This document shows positions 34,592 to 43,850 of a stretch of 64,000 bases of DNA, one piece after another. The stretch is from Periplaneta americana (lineage: Eukaryota; Arthropoda; Insecta; Blattodea; Blattidae), in assembly GCF_040183065.1 (NCBI RefSeq), contig NC_091120.1, forward strand, positions 172,953,988 through 173,017,987. The letters run 5' to 3'. Below the pieces are notes generated by a model. The model saw nothing but the letters and a program-made list of their open reading frames with translations, was not told the DNA's origin and did not search any database. Position numbers and translations under genes: made by a program. Numbering within the stretch: the first letter of the stretch is position 1; each line of letters starts with the position of its first letter.

Positions 34592-34732
34592 TTAAGAGAG
34601 CAGTGTATTAATGATTGAAAGAATTTTAGTTTTGTCCTGTAGATGTGCAGAAATTTGATCCGAACAAATGTAACATTTTAAAATTCCTTTTCAGAACGAA
34701 AAGTTACATTCTTTCATCCCTAATTATATTAC

Positions 34733-35790
34733 GGGCCGAATTCATAGTCAACACTTATCGTAAGGAAACACTTAAGCAGCTGCTTATAATAATTTCCAAT
34801 TCATAAATCCCACTGAAGTGAACACTTATTCAAATAAGGTAGCTTGTCAGCTTACTCAAGTGTTTCCTCATATGCATTGAAATCAGCTGATTCGGTATAC
34901 AATAGATGATGATTATGATTTGATTTAATTTATTGAGTTCTGTAATTAAAATGAAAATGAGTTTCGGCAAGCAAAAGATATATCAGAGATATGGAAAACC
35001 TTTTAGAGATGTATAATGATCAACAATTTAAGAGGAGATACCGTTTCGACAAGAACACTGTTGTGGATATTCTGGTGTCTCTCATTTCAATTCACAATAT
35101 AAGCATCAGGCTTACTGATTTCGCCACTGCTGAAAGTACTGGTTGCTTTGAGATTTTATGATACAGCATCATTTCAGGTAGATTTAAGTGGCATTTTTTT
35201 TCGAAAAGTATTCACGTCCCAACGAAGTGTTATTTGCATTTTTATTTGTATTCTACCCAAGGAATAAGCTGTTAAAATTTGCGTAATTATACCACTTCCA
35301 CTTTGTTTAGCATAAATATAACTGAAAAATAAATTAAAATGATTTACTTACAGGAATATTTCCGGAGTTTGCATTAAACTCAACTGCAAATTTATTCCCT
35401 ATCAATTTCTTCTTTTGGAGAGAACAATTATCAGTTTTTTTACTTTCGACGATATCTCCATATTTCATAACTAGTTATCTTAGCTCACTTCTTTCTTTTC
35501 TGTAAAATGCTTTCTAGACATCTTGTATAATTTTTAGCTCTATAATATTTACTTCTGTGTTTGTGTATGACAATAATGCCGATTTAACAATTTGAAGGCG
35601 CTGGAAAACAATTGAATGTAGGAAAGCGCTCACGTCTAGCCATGTTGCCATATTTCTTTCGATGTCAAGGGAATGCTCAGGGCATATGAATGAGTAGCGT
35701 CTCTGCAATACAATCTGAAATAAGTGCTAAGGAAATGCTCATTACTTAAGTGTTTCCTCATTTTATAAGTGACGACTATGAATTCGACCC
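34733..35790. mobile_element. PIF/Harbinger element with HARBI1-like transposase remnant
   Basis: Ends are inverted: GGGCCGAATTCATAGTC on the left, GGGTCGAATTCATAGTC read inverted from the right. TAC flanks both ends (34730-34732, 35791-35793), a 3-bp duplication. Near 34980-35180 (plus) a decayed frame encodes FKRRYRFDKNTVVDIL and, after a frame change, LVALRFYDTASFQV. The latter resembles the ALRFYA.GSFQ motif of HARBI1/PIF transposases. The catalytic DDE part is absent. In PFAS intron 7. Confidence 0.87.
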
Positions 35791-35841
35791 TACATTAGTT
35801 CAATATCCAAAAGTAAGATGATTTGTATTCTTTCTGTGTAG

Positions 35842-36102
35842 ACTATGAGTTGCCATGGGAAGATCCATGTGTTCAATATCCTGATAACTTTGCACCTCCA
35901 TTGGAAGTCTTAATAGAAGCTAGCAATGGGGCATCAGATTATGGAAACAAATTCGGAGAACCTGTTATCTCTGGATTTGCTCGGTCATTCGGTATGTTGG
36001 AACCATCCGGGGACCGGCGAGAATGGATTAAGCCCATCATGTTCAGTGGTGGTATCGGTTCTCTTGATGCAAACATGATCAACAAACTGAAGCCAGAGAA
36101 AG
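35842..36102 (+). CDS. PFAS: PFAS coding exon 8 (residues 359-445)
   Basis: A 261-base exon, phase 1 to 1, acceptor TTCTGTGTAG, donor GAAAG/GTAAAC. It encodes YELPWEDPCVQYP, EASNGASDYGNKFGEP and WIKPIMFSGGIGS. These blocks are nearly invariant between insect and human PFAS and form the core of the first FGAM synthase half. Confidence 0.97.
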
Positions 36103-36848
36103 GTAAACATTTTCTTCATGCAGTATATAAGATGAAAATATGTTGAGGTTATAAAATAAGGCTGAAGTAATGAAATAGTAGTCATCATAACAGAACTTTG
36201 CTGGACCATTGGTTTTAATGTCTTTTCTGCAGGAATTGGTATCTATATGTACGTGTTATTCTTTTATACTTTCTGAACTGTTTTTGCACAGTGCAGTAGA
36301 ATCCCCATTACTTGTTGTAATGAACCAGCTGAGATGAATAATGAAGTGAAAAAATTGGATAATCGATAGCTTATGTCTTGGTTTTCATATTCAGAGTGCA
36401 TATTATAGGATTTTGAATTTCCCACTATAGCCTAATTAAACCACTGTTCTTCAAGCTACACAGAATCATGCTGGATAAGCACTTGATTGAAATACGAATA
36501 CACTATACTCTGTGAAAATAATACGGTAAAATAGAAATGTTTGCAGTTTATTTTGTGCTATTTACATAACTTTCCTAATACTAGACTTTCGATTATGTTT
36601 TCGTAAAGAAGTCAGTCACTTTACTCTGCACCTTTACTTTTCTTAGTTTTGTTTCCATGTTCATTTATACTTCTATGATGGAAAAAATGTTGAAAAACAG
36701 TGTACCTATATCTGAAGTTGAACTATGAAATGCTTGAAAAGGAAGATTAGATTTCGGTGGCAGACTTCAAGTAATTAACATAGTATTGTACATTGCGTTG
36801 TTGTTTGTAAACGAACTACTGTGAAGTAAAGCCATATAGTAATATTCT

Positions 36849-36976
36849 ACTGATTGATAAATCAGGTGCCAGATAACCGAGATTTTACTGTATTTTTTTG
36901 TTTTATATTTGAACTGATTGATAAATCAGGTGCCAGATAACCGAGATTTTACTGTATTTTTTTGTTTTATATTTGA
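36849..36976. repeat. Perfect 64-bp tandem duplication
   Basis: The 64-base unit starting ACTGATTGATAAATCAGGTG at 36849 is repeated without a mismatch from 36913 to 36976. In PFAS intron 8. The identity suggests a recent duplication or a possible assembly artefact. Confidence 0.96.
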
Positions 36977-37516
36977 CTCTAAGGCAAAATGTGATGTCAT
37001 TTTTTGCAGTTTTTCAGTAGCGAGATTTTAAAGTTTGAACAACTGTACAAAATCATATGTCATATTTCATAACAAGGGGTTAGAGAGAAAAATGGCATTA
37101 AAAAAAGAAATGAACCACGTGAAGGTGCGGAGGAAAGGAAATTATGACCCACAAAGTGTGTTCTTAAGAATGACTGCTGGATATACAATATATATTTTTT
37201 TCTGCAAGAATTAAAAATGGAATCAATAACATTCCACATTAGTAAATGTAGGCTCAATTAGCAATGACCTTTGCATGCGAAAAGCACACTGGTATGTGAC
37301 CATAAGAGGCCACCAACTGTAACACTTACCTCTCTCTCTAAAATTAGATTTCCACTAATCTAAAAATATATTTGCAGCTCTGTACTTGTAGGAGTTTCAT
37401 TATCAAAACAAAATCAATGGTTCAATGAACTTGTAAATATTTATATGGTTAAGTACTCTTTGTTTCTTGCAGCAGCTCACAAATGGCGAGAAGATTTCTA
37501 AATTATTACGTGCATG

Positions 37517-37534
37517 GATTATGATGATGATGAC

Positions 37535-37587
<53 letters not shown>

Positions 37588-37611
37588 GGACGACGACGAT
37601 GACGACGACGA
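37517..37611. repeat. (GAT/GAC)n trinucleotide repeat
   Basis: About 30 triplets of GAT with interspersed GAC, in PFAS intron 8. Surrounding sequence to 37896 is AT-rich with a T-rich tract before the exon 9 acceptor. Confidence 0.95.
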
Positions 37612-37896
37612 AATTAATATAAAGTTTTGGTTATATATGGTTTTAATTTATTTATTATTGATAAATAATTTATGAAAACGAATCTGTTAATCCTAAATTT
37701 ACCCATTAACCCTTTCATCACCTCCAAAAAGATTTGTCACTGCGTAAGTGTTAAGAGCAATATTTTAAGCAGTGTCATAAGTATACCTAAATGTTGTTAC
37801 TGTTTTTTTTTTCTGTTTGTGGCCTTTGTAATGATTTTTTTATATTTATTTCTGCTTTTGTTGCATTTATTTGTGTCTCTGCTTTTTTCCTGTTAG

Positions 37897-37970
37897 GTAT
37901 GAAAGTAGTGAAATTGGGAGGTCCAGTGTATCGTATTGGTGTTGGTGGAGGTTCAGCAAGTTCGGTGGAG
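37897..37970 (+). CDS. PFAS: PFAS coding exon 9 (residues 446-470)
   Basis: A 74-base exon, phase 1 to 0, acceptor TCCTGTTAG, donor GTGGAG/GTGAGG. It encodes MKVVKLGGPVYRIGVGGGSA. This matches human EVVKVGGPVYRIGVGGGAAS. The donor is separated from exon 10 by only 118 bases. Confidence 0.97.
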
Positions 37971-38088
37971 GTGAGGAGATATATTTACACATCTCAGTTG
38001 AAATTATACGTTGTAAATAATACGAATATTGATATGACCAACACTTTGTGAAGTACTGATGTCTCTGTGATGTGCCCGGTTTTTACAG

Positions 38089-38245
38089 GTTCAGGGAGAC
38101 AACAAATCAGAATTAGATTTTGGTGCTGTACAAAGAGGTGATGCAGAGATGGAGCAAAAACTAAACAGAGTTATCAGAGCTTGTTTAGAAAGAGGAAGTG
38201 AGAACCCTATTTGCAGTATTCATGATCAAGGCGCTGGTGGCAATG
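38089..38245 (+). CDS. PFAS: PFAS coding exon 10 (residues 471-522)
   Basis: A 157-base exon, phase 0 to 1, acceptor TTTTTACAG, donor GCAATG/GTAAGC. It encodes VQGDNKSELDFGAVQRGD, MEQKLNRVIRAC and ICSIHDQGAGGN. The HDQGAGGN loop is a PurL signature. The following intron is about 6 kb and contains the LTR retrotransposon. Confidence 0.97.
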
Positions 38246-38658
38246 GTAAGCAAAAAATTAGTGATTTTGTCATTTGGCTTGTCTGTCTGTGTGGAACCTT
38301 TTCTGCAAAACTGTTGAACGAATTCTGTGTTATTTGAGATTTTCATTGGTCCATTTGTGGAGAATGGCTTCTAAAGATTGAGGTGATGTAGCTCCTAAAC
38401 ATTTGATGGTTCTACATCTATGACATGGTGCAAAAACAAAAAAGATTATCGCACCATGTACGAATTTTCTTTATACTCAATACAGTGTGTTGATTAAATA
38501 CAATAATTTACTGTGTTTACTTGCGTATTTTTCGCACTTTCTTGGGGGAAAAAATGTCTTAAAAATAGGGTTGCATAAATTACGCAAGAAATAAAAATAC
38601 ATGTTAGATACATTGTATATTAAAGTAATGCACTTTATTGTAATACGTGTATGTATGT

Positions 38659-38690
<32 letters not shown>

Positions 38691-38715
38691 ATATATACAT
38701 ACATACACACACACG
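38659..38715. repeat. TG/TGCG/CATA/CA compound microsatellite
   Basis: GTGTGTGTGTGTGCGTGCGT followed by GCATATATACATACATACAC and ACACAC; the two halves are partly self-complementary and could form a hairpin. In PFAS intron 10. Confidence 0.92.
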
Positions 38716-38779
38716 CAAGACGAAGACCATGCTTATTGGAATAAAAATAAAGAAGGTAACCAAAGGAAGGTTTTAATAG

Positions 38780-39130
38780 AAAAAGGAGCATCTTCTGCAG
38801 ACCTCTCGGAAAATAACTGAGGAAGAGACTAGTGAAGTGCTTTGTGTGAGGTGTGGTATTATATGGGGCAGAAACATGAACATTAAGACGAAGTGAAGAG
38901 AAGCGACTAGAAGCATTTGAAATGTGGATATGGAGAAGGCTGGAGCATGTGAAATGGACAGACTGACTAAGAAATTAAGCTGTGTTGGAAAGAATGGATG
39001 AAGAAAGAATGGTGCTAAAACTGATCAGGAAGAGAAAAAGGAATTGGCTGGGTCACTGGCTGAGAAGAAACTGACTACTGAAGAATGCACTGGAAGGAGA
39101 TGTGTTGAGGTATGCCATGGCGAGGTCAAA
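38780..39130 (+). mobile_element. Non-LTR reverse-transcriptase C-terminal relic
   Basis: Broken plus-strand frame with GVVLYGAETWTLRRSEEKRL, then EAFEMWIWRRLEHVKWTD, then a RNWLGHWLRRN block. This is the tail of a LINE pol ORF from a third subfamily. Several stops make it a pseudogene. Confidence 0.78.
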
Positions 39131-39302
39131 AATAGGTGCTAAAAATTGGGGTGCGAAAATTATGTGGGTAAATATGGTATACTGCATTGATAACTTTATA
39201 TTATAAAGAAGATTTTAACACACAACAGTGATTTCCTTCATAGTTCGCTCTAGTAATTATTTTCCAGGTAAAAAAATAGTGCAAAATGAAGCTGTAGAGA
39301 TC

Positions 39303-39594
39303 TTCTTCTTCTTCTGCTATGGTATTACAGCTCAAATCGGGCCTTGACCTCCTCTATTCTCCTCTTCCAGTCAGATCTGTCCAGTGATGTTCTCTTCCAT
39401 GCCGTTACTCCCAAAAACTTGTCTAGCATCCTCTCTCACTGCATCGGCCCATCTATCCTTCGGTCTGCCTATCAGTCTTTTACCATATATCCTTCCCTCC
39501 ATTACTTTCCTAGGTATCCTCTGGTTCTCTGTTCTATTGATATGCCCAGCCCATTCCAATCTTCGGAGTTTGATGTGTGTCACTACATTCGTAT
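39303..39594 (-). mobile_element. Non-LTR relic, 3' half, interrupted by the LTR element
   Basis: Minus-strand frame with HIKLRRLEWAGHINR and IGRPKDRWADAVREDARQVF, the pol C-terminus, ending at a (GAA)n tail (TTC run at 39301-39315 on the plus strand). Its upstream half lies at 43527-43850. The LTR retrotransposon separates them, and the reading frame continues exactly across the shared GTAT once the insertion is ignored. Confidence 0.9.
39591..39594. repeat. GTAT target-site duplication, left copy
   Basis: GTAT directly precedes the left LTR and recurs at 43527-43530 directly after the right LTR. A 4-bp duplication is usual for Ty3/gypsy-type integrases. Confidence 0.9.
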
Positions 39595-40384
39595 TGTGAA
39601 TTTTATTTGTTACAACAATGTAATTTATTGCTCACAACAATAATTCCTTTCTACAATTCGCCTTAAACGCTCTCGGCAACAATTGGATCTTCACTCAACA
39701 CAGTATTCGTTATAGCACTCCACCGACGACAATGACAGTTTACTTGGATTTTTACGCACAACAATGAACTGTTAATCTTAACTAATATTTACAAAGCACT
39801 ATTTACAAATCAGAACTACCAGTTCTCAGTTCACAGTTCTTCTATCTCAGTCACTCGAGTTCACAGTATCTCGAACCACAGACCTTCAGAGACAGTTCAC
39901 TGTACTCGAACTCGGGTCCCTCCAACTGCGGTCCACTGCACTCGAACTCAGGTCCCTCCAACTGCGGTCCACTGCACTCGAACTCAGGCCTTCGGATGCT
40001 GACGCAGATGCGGACGCACACTCGAGTCGAACTCTGGCTTGCTTGCTCTGGCTTACTCACTGACGGAATAACTGAAAACTCTGAAACTGAAACTCTAGTT
40101 CGCTGGCGACTGCTCTTTTATAGCAAAATCATAGTTGCGAGAACCTTCTACAAGTGTGTAGAGAATTATCTCATATCTCTAGATCGACAGACTTCTGGAA
40201 GGGCCGGGAAGGTCCGTTCCCCCTTCCCTCCGTAAGCAGCTGCGCGCGCGGACTCGTCGCGTGACGTAATACACCCTCTCTCTTCTCTCCACCGCGCGAC
40301 GTCACTGAATGTTCCGTGGAGCCTGTGCGATCTGCTTTCTTGCGGGACGCTGGTCGTGAGTTCGATTCTCACGTCGCTGTCACA
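39595..40384 (-). repeat. LTR (3' LTR in element sense), 790 bp
   Basis: On the element's strand the LTR runs TGTGACAGCG ... AAATTCACA, with the TG...CA ends typical of LTRs. It has a TATAAAAG box (40115-40122, minus) and AATAAA signals near its 3' end (for example around 39620). It also holds two and a half direct repeats of about 36 bases around 39903-39985. It is identical to the other LTR except for one T in a T run. Confidence 0.97.
40115..40122 (-). promoter_or_regulatory. TATA box in 3' LTR
   Basis: TATAAAAG on the element's strand, in the middle of the LTR. The identical box in the 5' LTR (43257-43264) would drive the element's transcript. Confidence 0.6.
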
Positions 40385-40401
40385 TTGCCCCCTCCTTAGG
40401 G
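40385..40401 (-). other. Polypurine tract next to 3' LTR
   Basis: On the element's strand CCCTAAGGAGGGGGCAA abuts the 3' LTR start. A purine tract at this place primes plus-strand DNA synthesis in LTR elements. Confidence 0.75.
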
Positions 40402-40474
40402 CTGCTCGTCTCGGGCAGTCCCTTGGTAGGCTGCTAATCGGTCCAACGTTTGGGGTCCTCCGGCTGCTCCCTCC

Positions 40475-42706
40475 TTATGGTGGCGCCACCCTATCCTTGG
40501 CTTGGCTGGGCAGCGATACTCGTACTGCGTGGGCGTCATCTTGCTTTTCCCCTTGGCCCTCCAAGGAGAGCTCGCTGGCCACGGGTTGGTCTTCGGCGTC
40601 CATCAGGAACACTTCATCCCGACCAAGACGGAGTATACGGCGCCGGACGTCCACCGTCGCATCGAGTAACCGCATGGCGTCGAGTCCCAGGACGACGTCC
40701 TCGGTGATGTTGGCGACGAACACCCACATCTCCAGTTTCCTCTTCCCCAAGGTCAGGTCCAGGAAGACCTCTCTCTGGATGGGCAAGCTCTCGCCTGAAG
40801 CAGTCCGTAACTCGTATTGGCGCAGCGGCGTCCTCCCAGATAGGCCACGCACGACGTCTGGTCTGGCGATAGTGAGCATCGCCCCGGTGTCCACCAGTAC
40901 TCTGCATGGACGGCCTTTTATCCGTCCTTCAGCAATCAGCCCATCGTCGCACCTTCTGTCGACCGGTTTCAGGACGAGCCGAGGGGACGGTGATGATGGC
41001 GCCGACGTGCTCCTCCTAGCATCGGCCCCCTCTCTCTCCTGACTGTTGCCAGGTCGGTCGCAACTCCTCCGCAGGTGCCCAGGTTCACCGCAGGACCAGC
41101 AGGTGGGCACCCGTCGTCTCCGTTGCTCAGGCGACTGTTGGTTTCTCTCGGTGTCAGCCACCTCTCTCTCCTGCCGGTGACCGGATCGGTCACAGTCCCT
41201 TCTCAGGTGTCCCGGTCTACCGCAGGACCAGCAGGTGGGCGCCCGTCGTCTCCGCCGCTCCTTTGACTGCTGGCGCTCCTCGACGTCGGCCACCTCTCTC
41301 TCCTGCCTGTGGCCGGATTGGTCACAGTCCCTTCTCAGGTGTTCCGGTCTGCCGCAGGACCAGCAGGTGGGCGCCCGTCGTCTCCGCCCCTCCGTTGACA
41401 GTTGGCGCTCCTCGACGTCGGCCACCTCTCTCTCCTGCTTGTGGCCAGATCGGTCGCAGTCCCTTTTCAAGTGTCCCGGTCTGCCACAGGACCAGCAGGT
41501 AGACGCTCCTCTCCTCTGCCGCTCGGGTGGCTTCGGTTGGTCCCCCCCAGCATCCGTCGCCGTGACGCTCCTGATCCAGTGCGGTGCTGAGACTCCCGCC
41601 GCCGACTTGGCCGCCTCCATCCTGAGGGCCGCCGCCAGAGCTGCGTTGATGGTGCGATGCTCTGCTAAGAGTAGCTGTTGTCTGATTTCGGGGTCTCGAA
41701 CTCCGCTGCCGAAGGTGTAGGCCGCCTCTCCAGCGATGAAATCATTAGGTAGGCCCCTGAGCGCCTTATGGGCCAGTTGTTCCACCGCCATCGCGAATTC
41801 TTGCAGGGACTCGCCTGACTTTTGGACCCTCGTTTTTAGCTGGGTCCTAAATGCTGCAGCAAGTTGATGGTCACCATAACGTCCCTCCAAGGCCGCCATT
41901 ATCTCAGCGGCTGTCCCATCTTCTGGAACGCTGTGAAGAATCTCCGACGCCTGTCCTTGAAGCGCGGCCAGCAGCTGAGTAGTTTTCTCTGCTGGCGTCC
42001 ACCCATTGTGCTCTGCGATGGCCTCGAACTGGCGACGGAATATCGCCCAAGACGTCGTACCGTCGAACTTCGGCGTCTTGACGTTGTGATGTCTGGCTGA
42101 AGCCGATGGTTCCGCAGGGGCACTATATGGAGTCCTCAACTCTGTGGCCGCTTCTTGCATGGCACGTCGAACCTCCTCGGCAACTATCTGTTTATGTTCT
42201 CTAGCCTGGCGATCCACCAACGCGAGAATGTGCTTGTTTTCCTCAGCGTGTTTATCTATCATCTCACTCGTCTTGTCCAGCAACTCGGTCGTCTGCTCTT
42301 GACGACGCTCGAGATCACGGATTTTGCCATCGAAATGGTCTACCTCCTGTCTCAATTCGGTTACTGTCTCGTTTATAGTTGTAAAATTCTTGTTTAGGTT
42401 GTCAAGATCGGCTTTGAGTTCGTCTTTCACGATGGCGACAATTCCATCTACGTGGGCCGAAACGCTTTCAATTTGCGAAGTGACGTCATCTTTCACTCCG
42501 CTTATGTCGCCTTTCACTCCGCTTATGTCGCCTTTCACTTCACTTATGTCACTTTTCATCTCCGTTTTCACTTCACTTATATCGTTCTTGACCTCACTGA
42601 TGTGCTTGTTCATGTCGTTCATGTCGTCTTTCATTTCTGCTTTTACTGCACTTAAGTCGTTTTTCAGTTCTGCGATGGCTTGCAGGATCAGCTGTAGGTT
42701 CTCCAT
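40475..42706 (-). CDS. Gag-protease polyprotein of the LTR retrotransposon (743 aa)
   Basis: Intact ORF from the ATG 29 bases after the 5' LTR. Residues about 1-190 are a long coiled coil with heptad-like ISEVK/ISGVK repeats. Residues about 205-385 form a retrotransposon Gag capsid-like region (WAIFRRQFEAIAEHNGW, SLQEFAMAVEQLAHKAL). Next come four CCHC zinc knuckles of form CWSCG...GH....C, each in a repeat of about 42 residues separated by Arg/Glu-rich linkers (about 405-580). An aspartic protease follows at about 605-705, with the active-site triplet in LVDTGA and a later LGLDAM. The C-terminus ends RVAPP with no pol continuation. Such a stand-alone Gag-protease suggests a non-autonomous element that still makes particles. 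Class (Ty3/gypsy-like) is inferred from knuckles, protease and the 4-bp duplication. Confidence 0.93.
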   Translation of the reverse strand: MENLQLILQAIAELKNDLSAVKAEMKDDMNDMNKHISEVKNDISEVKTEMKSDISEVKGDISGVKGDISGVKDDVTSQIESVSAHVDGIVAIVKDELKADLDNLNKNFTTINETVTELRQEVDHFDGKIRDLERRQEQTTELLDKTSEMIDKHAEENKHILALVDRQAREHKQIVAEEVRRAMQEAATELRTPYSAPAEPSASARHHNVKTPKFDGTTSWAIFRRQFEAIAEHNGWTPAEKTTQLLAALQGQASEILHSVPEDGTAAEIMAALEGRYGDHQLAAAFRTQLKTRVQKSGESLQEFAMAVEQLAHKALRGLPNDFIAGEAAYTFGSGVRDPEIRQQLLLAEHRTINAALAAALRMEAAKSAAGVSAPHWIRSVTATDAGGDQPKPPERQRRGASTCWSCGRPGHLKRDCDRSGHKQEREVADVEERQLSTEGRRRRAPTCWSCGRPEHLRRDCDQSGHRQEREVADVEERQQSKERRRRRAPTCWSCGRPGHLRRDCDRSGHRQEREVADTERNQQSPEQRRRRVPTCWSCGEPGHLRRSCDRPGNSQEREGADARRSTSAPSSPSPRLVLKPVDRRCDDGLIAEGRIKGRPCRVLVDTGAMLTIARPDVVRGLSGRTPLRQYELRTASGESLPIQREVFLDLTLGKRKLEMWVFVANITEDVVLGLDAMRLLDATVDVRRRILRLGRDEVFLMDAEDQPVASELSLEGQGEKQDDAHAVRVSLPSQAKDRVAPP

Positions 42707-42717
42707 TGTCGATAATA

Positions 42718-42735
42718 TCCCGGTTCTGACACCAA
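42718..42735 (-). other. Primer-binding site candidate
   Basis: Immediately inside the 5' LTR the element's strand reads TTGGTGTCAGAACCGGG. TGG near the LTR end is expected for pairing with a tRNA 3' CCA. Which tRNA is used I cannot say from the sequence alone. Confidence 0.6.
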
Positions 42736-43526
42736 TGTGAATTTTTATTTGTTACAACAATGTAATTTATTGCTCACAACAATAATTCCTTTCTACAATT
42801 CGCCTTAAACGCTCTCGGCAACAATTGGATCTTCACTCAACACAGTATTCGTTATAGCACTCCACCGACGACAATGACAGTTTACTTGGATTTTTACGCA
42901 CAACAATGAACTGTTAATCTTAACTAATATTTACAAAGCACTATTTACAAATCAGAACTACCAGTTCTCAGTTCACAGTTCTTCTATCTCAGTCACTCGA
43001 GTTCACAGTATCTCGAACCACAGACCTTCAGAGACAGTTCACTGTACTCGAACTCGGGTCCCTCCAACTGCGGTCCACTGCACTCGAACTCAGGTCCCTC
43101 CAACTGCGGTCCACTGCACTCGAACTCAGGCCTTCGGATGCTGACGCAGATGCGGACGCACACTCGAGTCGAACTCTGGCTTGCTTGCTCTGGCTTACTC
43201 ACTGACGGAATAACTGAAAACTCTGAAACTGAAACTCTAGTTCGCTGGCGACTGCTCTTTTATAGCAAAATCATAGTTGCGAGAACCTTCTACAAGTGTG
43301 TAGAGAATTATCTCATATCTCTAGATCGACAGACTTCTGGAAGGGCCGGGAAGGTCCGTTCCCCCTTCCCTCCGTAAGCAGCTGCGCGCGCGGACTCGTC
43401 GCGTGACGTAATACACCCTCTCTCTTCTCTCCACCGCGCGACGTCACTGAATGTTCCGTGGAGCCTGTGCGATCTGCTTTCTTGCGGGACGCTGGTCGTG
43501 AGTTCGATTCTCACGTCGCTGTCACA
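42736..43526 (-). repeat. LTR (5' LTR in element sense), 791 bp
   Basis: Same sequence as 39595-40384 with one extra T near its 3' end (GAATTTTTATTT versus GAATTTTATTT on the plus strand). Its outer end, read on the plus strand, is CGTGAGTTCGATTCTCACG followed by TCGCTGTCACA; this looks like a tRNA T arm. Confidence 0.97.
43257..43264 (-). promoter_or_regulatory. TATA box in 5' LTR
   Basis: TATAAAAG within the 5' LTR, positioned to start the genomic transcript of the LTR element. No initiator was mapped. Confidence 0.65.
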
Positions 43527-43850
43527 GTATCTTGATATTGTTCCATTACTTCCTGGTTATACCTTATCCTCCATTGTCCATTTTCATTAACTGGTCCAAC
43601 TATCCTCCTCAATATCTTTCTTTCAAATGCACCTAAGGCTGATTCTATCGTATTATTCATTACCCAAGTTTCACATCCACAACAGAGTACCATTCTAATC
43701 ATTGTTTTATAGATTCGAAATTTAGTTTTATTATGTACAAATCTTGATTTCAGGATATCCAGTAATGCAAAGTATGTTTGATTTCCCTTCGTCATGCGTG
43801 TTTGTATATCTGTAGAGATCTGTAGGTACAAAAATGTTTGGTCGAGAGTA
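43527..43850 (-). mobile_element. Non-LTR relic, upstream half, interrupted by the LTR element
   Basis: Minus-strand frame with KFRIYKTMIRMVLCCGCETW and GAFERKILRRIVGPVNENGQ, then the sequence into which the LTR element inserted. This is the same LINE pol tail whose 3' half lies at 39303-39594. The left limit near 43850 is where similarity fades. Confidence 0.9.

Larger units (their letters stand above)
39595..43526 (-). mobile_element. Young LTR retrotransposon encoding only Gag-protease
   Basis: 3,932 bases, minus-strand orientation: 5' LTR 43526-42736, internal region 42735-40385, 3' LTR 40384-39595. The internal region carries one 743-codon ORF with Gag, zinc knuckles and an aspartic protease, and ends about 90 bases before the 3' LTR. 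There is no room for reverse transcriptase, RNase H or integrase, so the element must borrow them. The primer-binding-like TTGGTGTCAGAACCGGG follows the 5' LTR and a purine tract AAGGAGGGGG precedes the 3' LTR. The two LTRs differ by one base in about 790. GTAT duplications flank it. GC content is clearly higher than the host DNA. It lies in PFAS intron 10, antisense to the gene. Confidence 0.95.

Noticed and set aside
37672-38051. Open frame of 86 codons beginning in intron and running through exon 9
   Set aside because: Only 37897-37970 is PFAS; the upstream Phe/Leu-rich part is the T-rich pyrimidine tract of the intron, and the downstream part lies past the GTGAGG donor.
39851-40372. Small open frames inside both LTRs, identical in the two copies
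   Set aside because: They sit in LTR repeat sequence (including the 36-base direct repeats) and have no family features.
40356-42740. Plus-strand open frames opposite the Gag-protease ORF (up to 228 codons)
   Set aside because: GC-rich antisense shadows of an intact ORF that has clear domains; their own translations have none.
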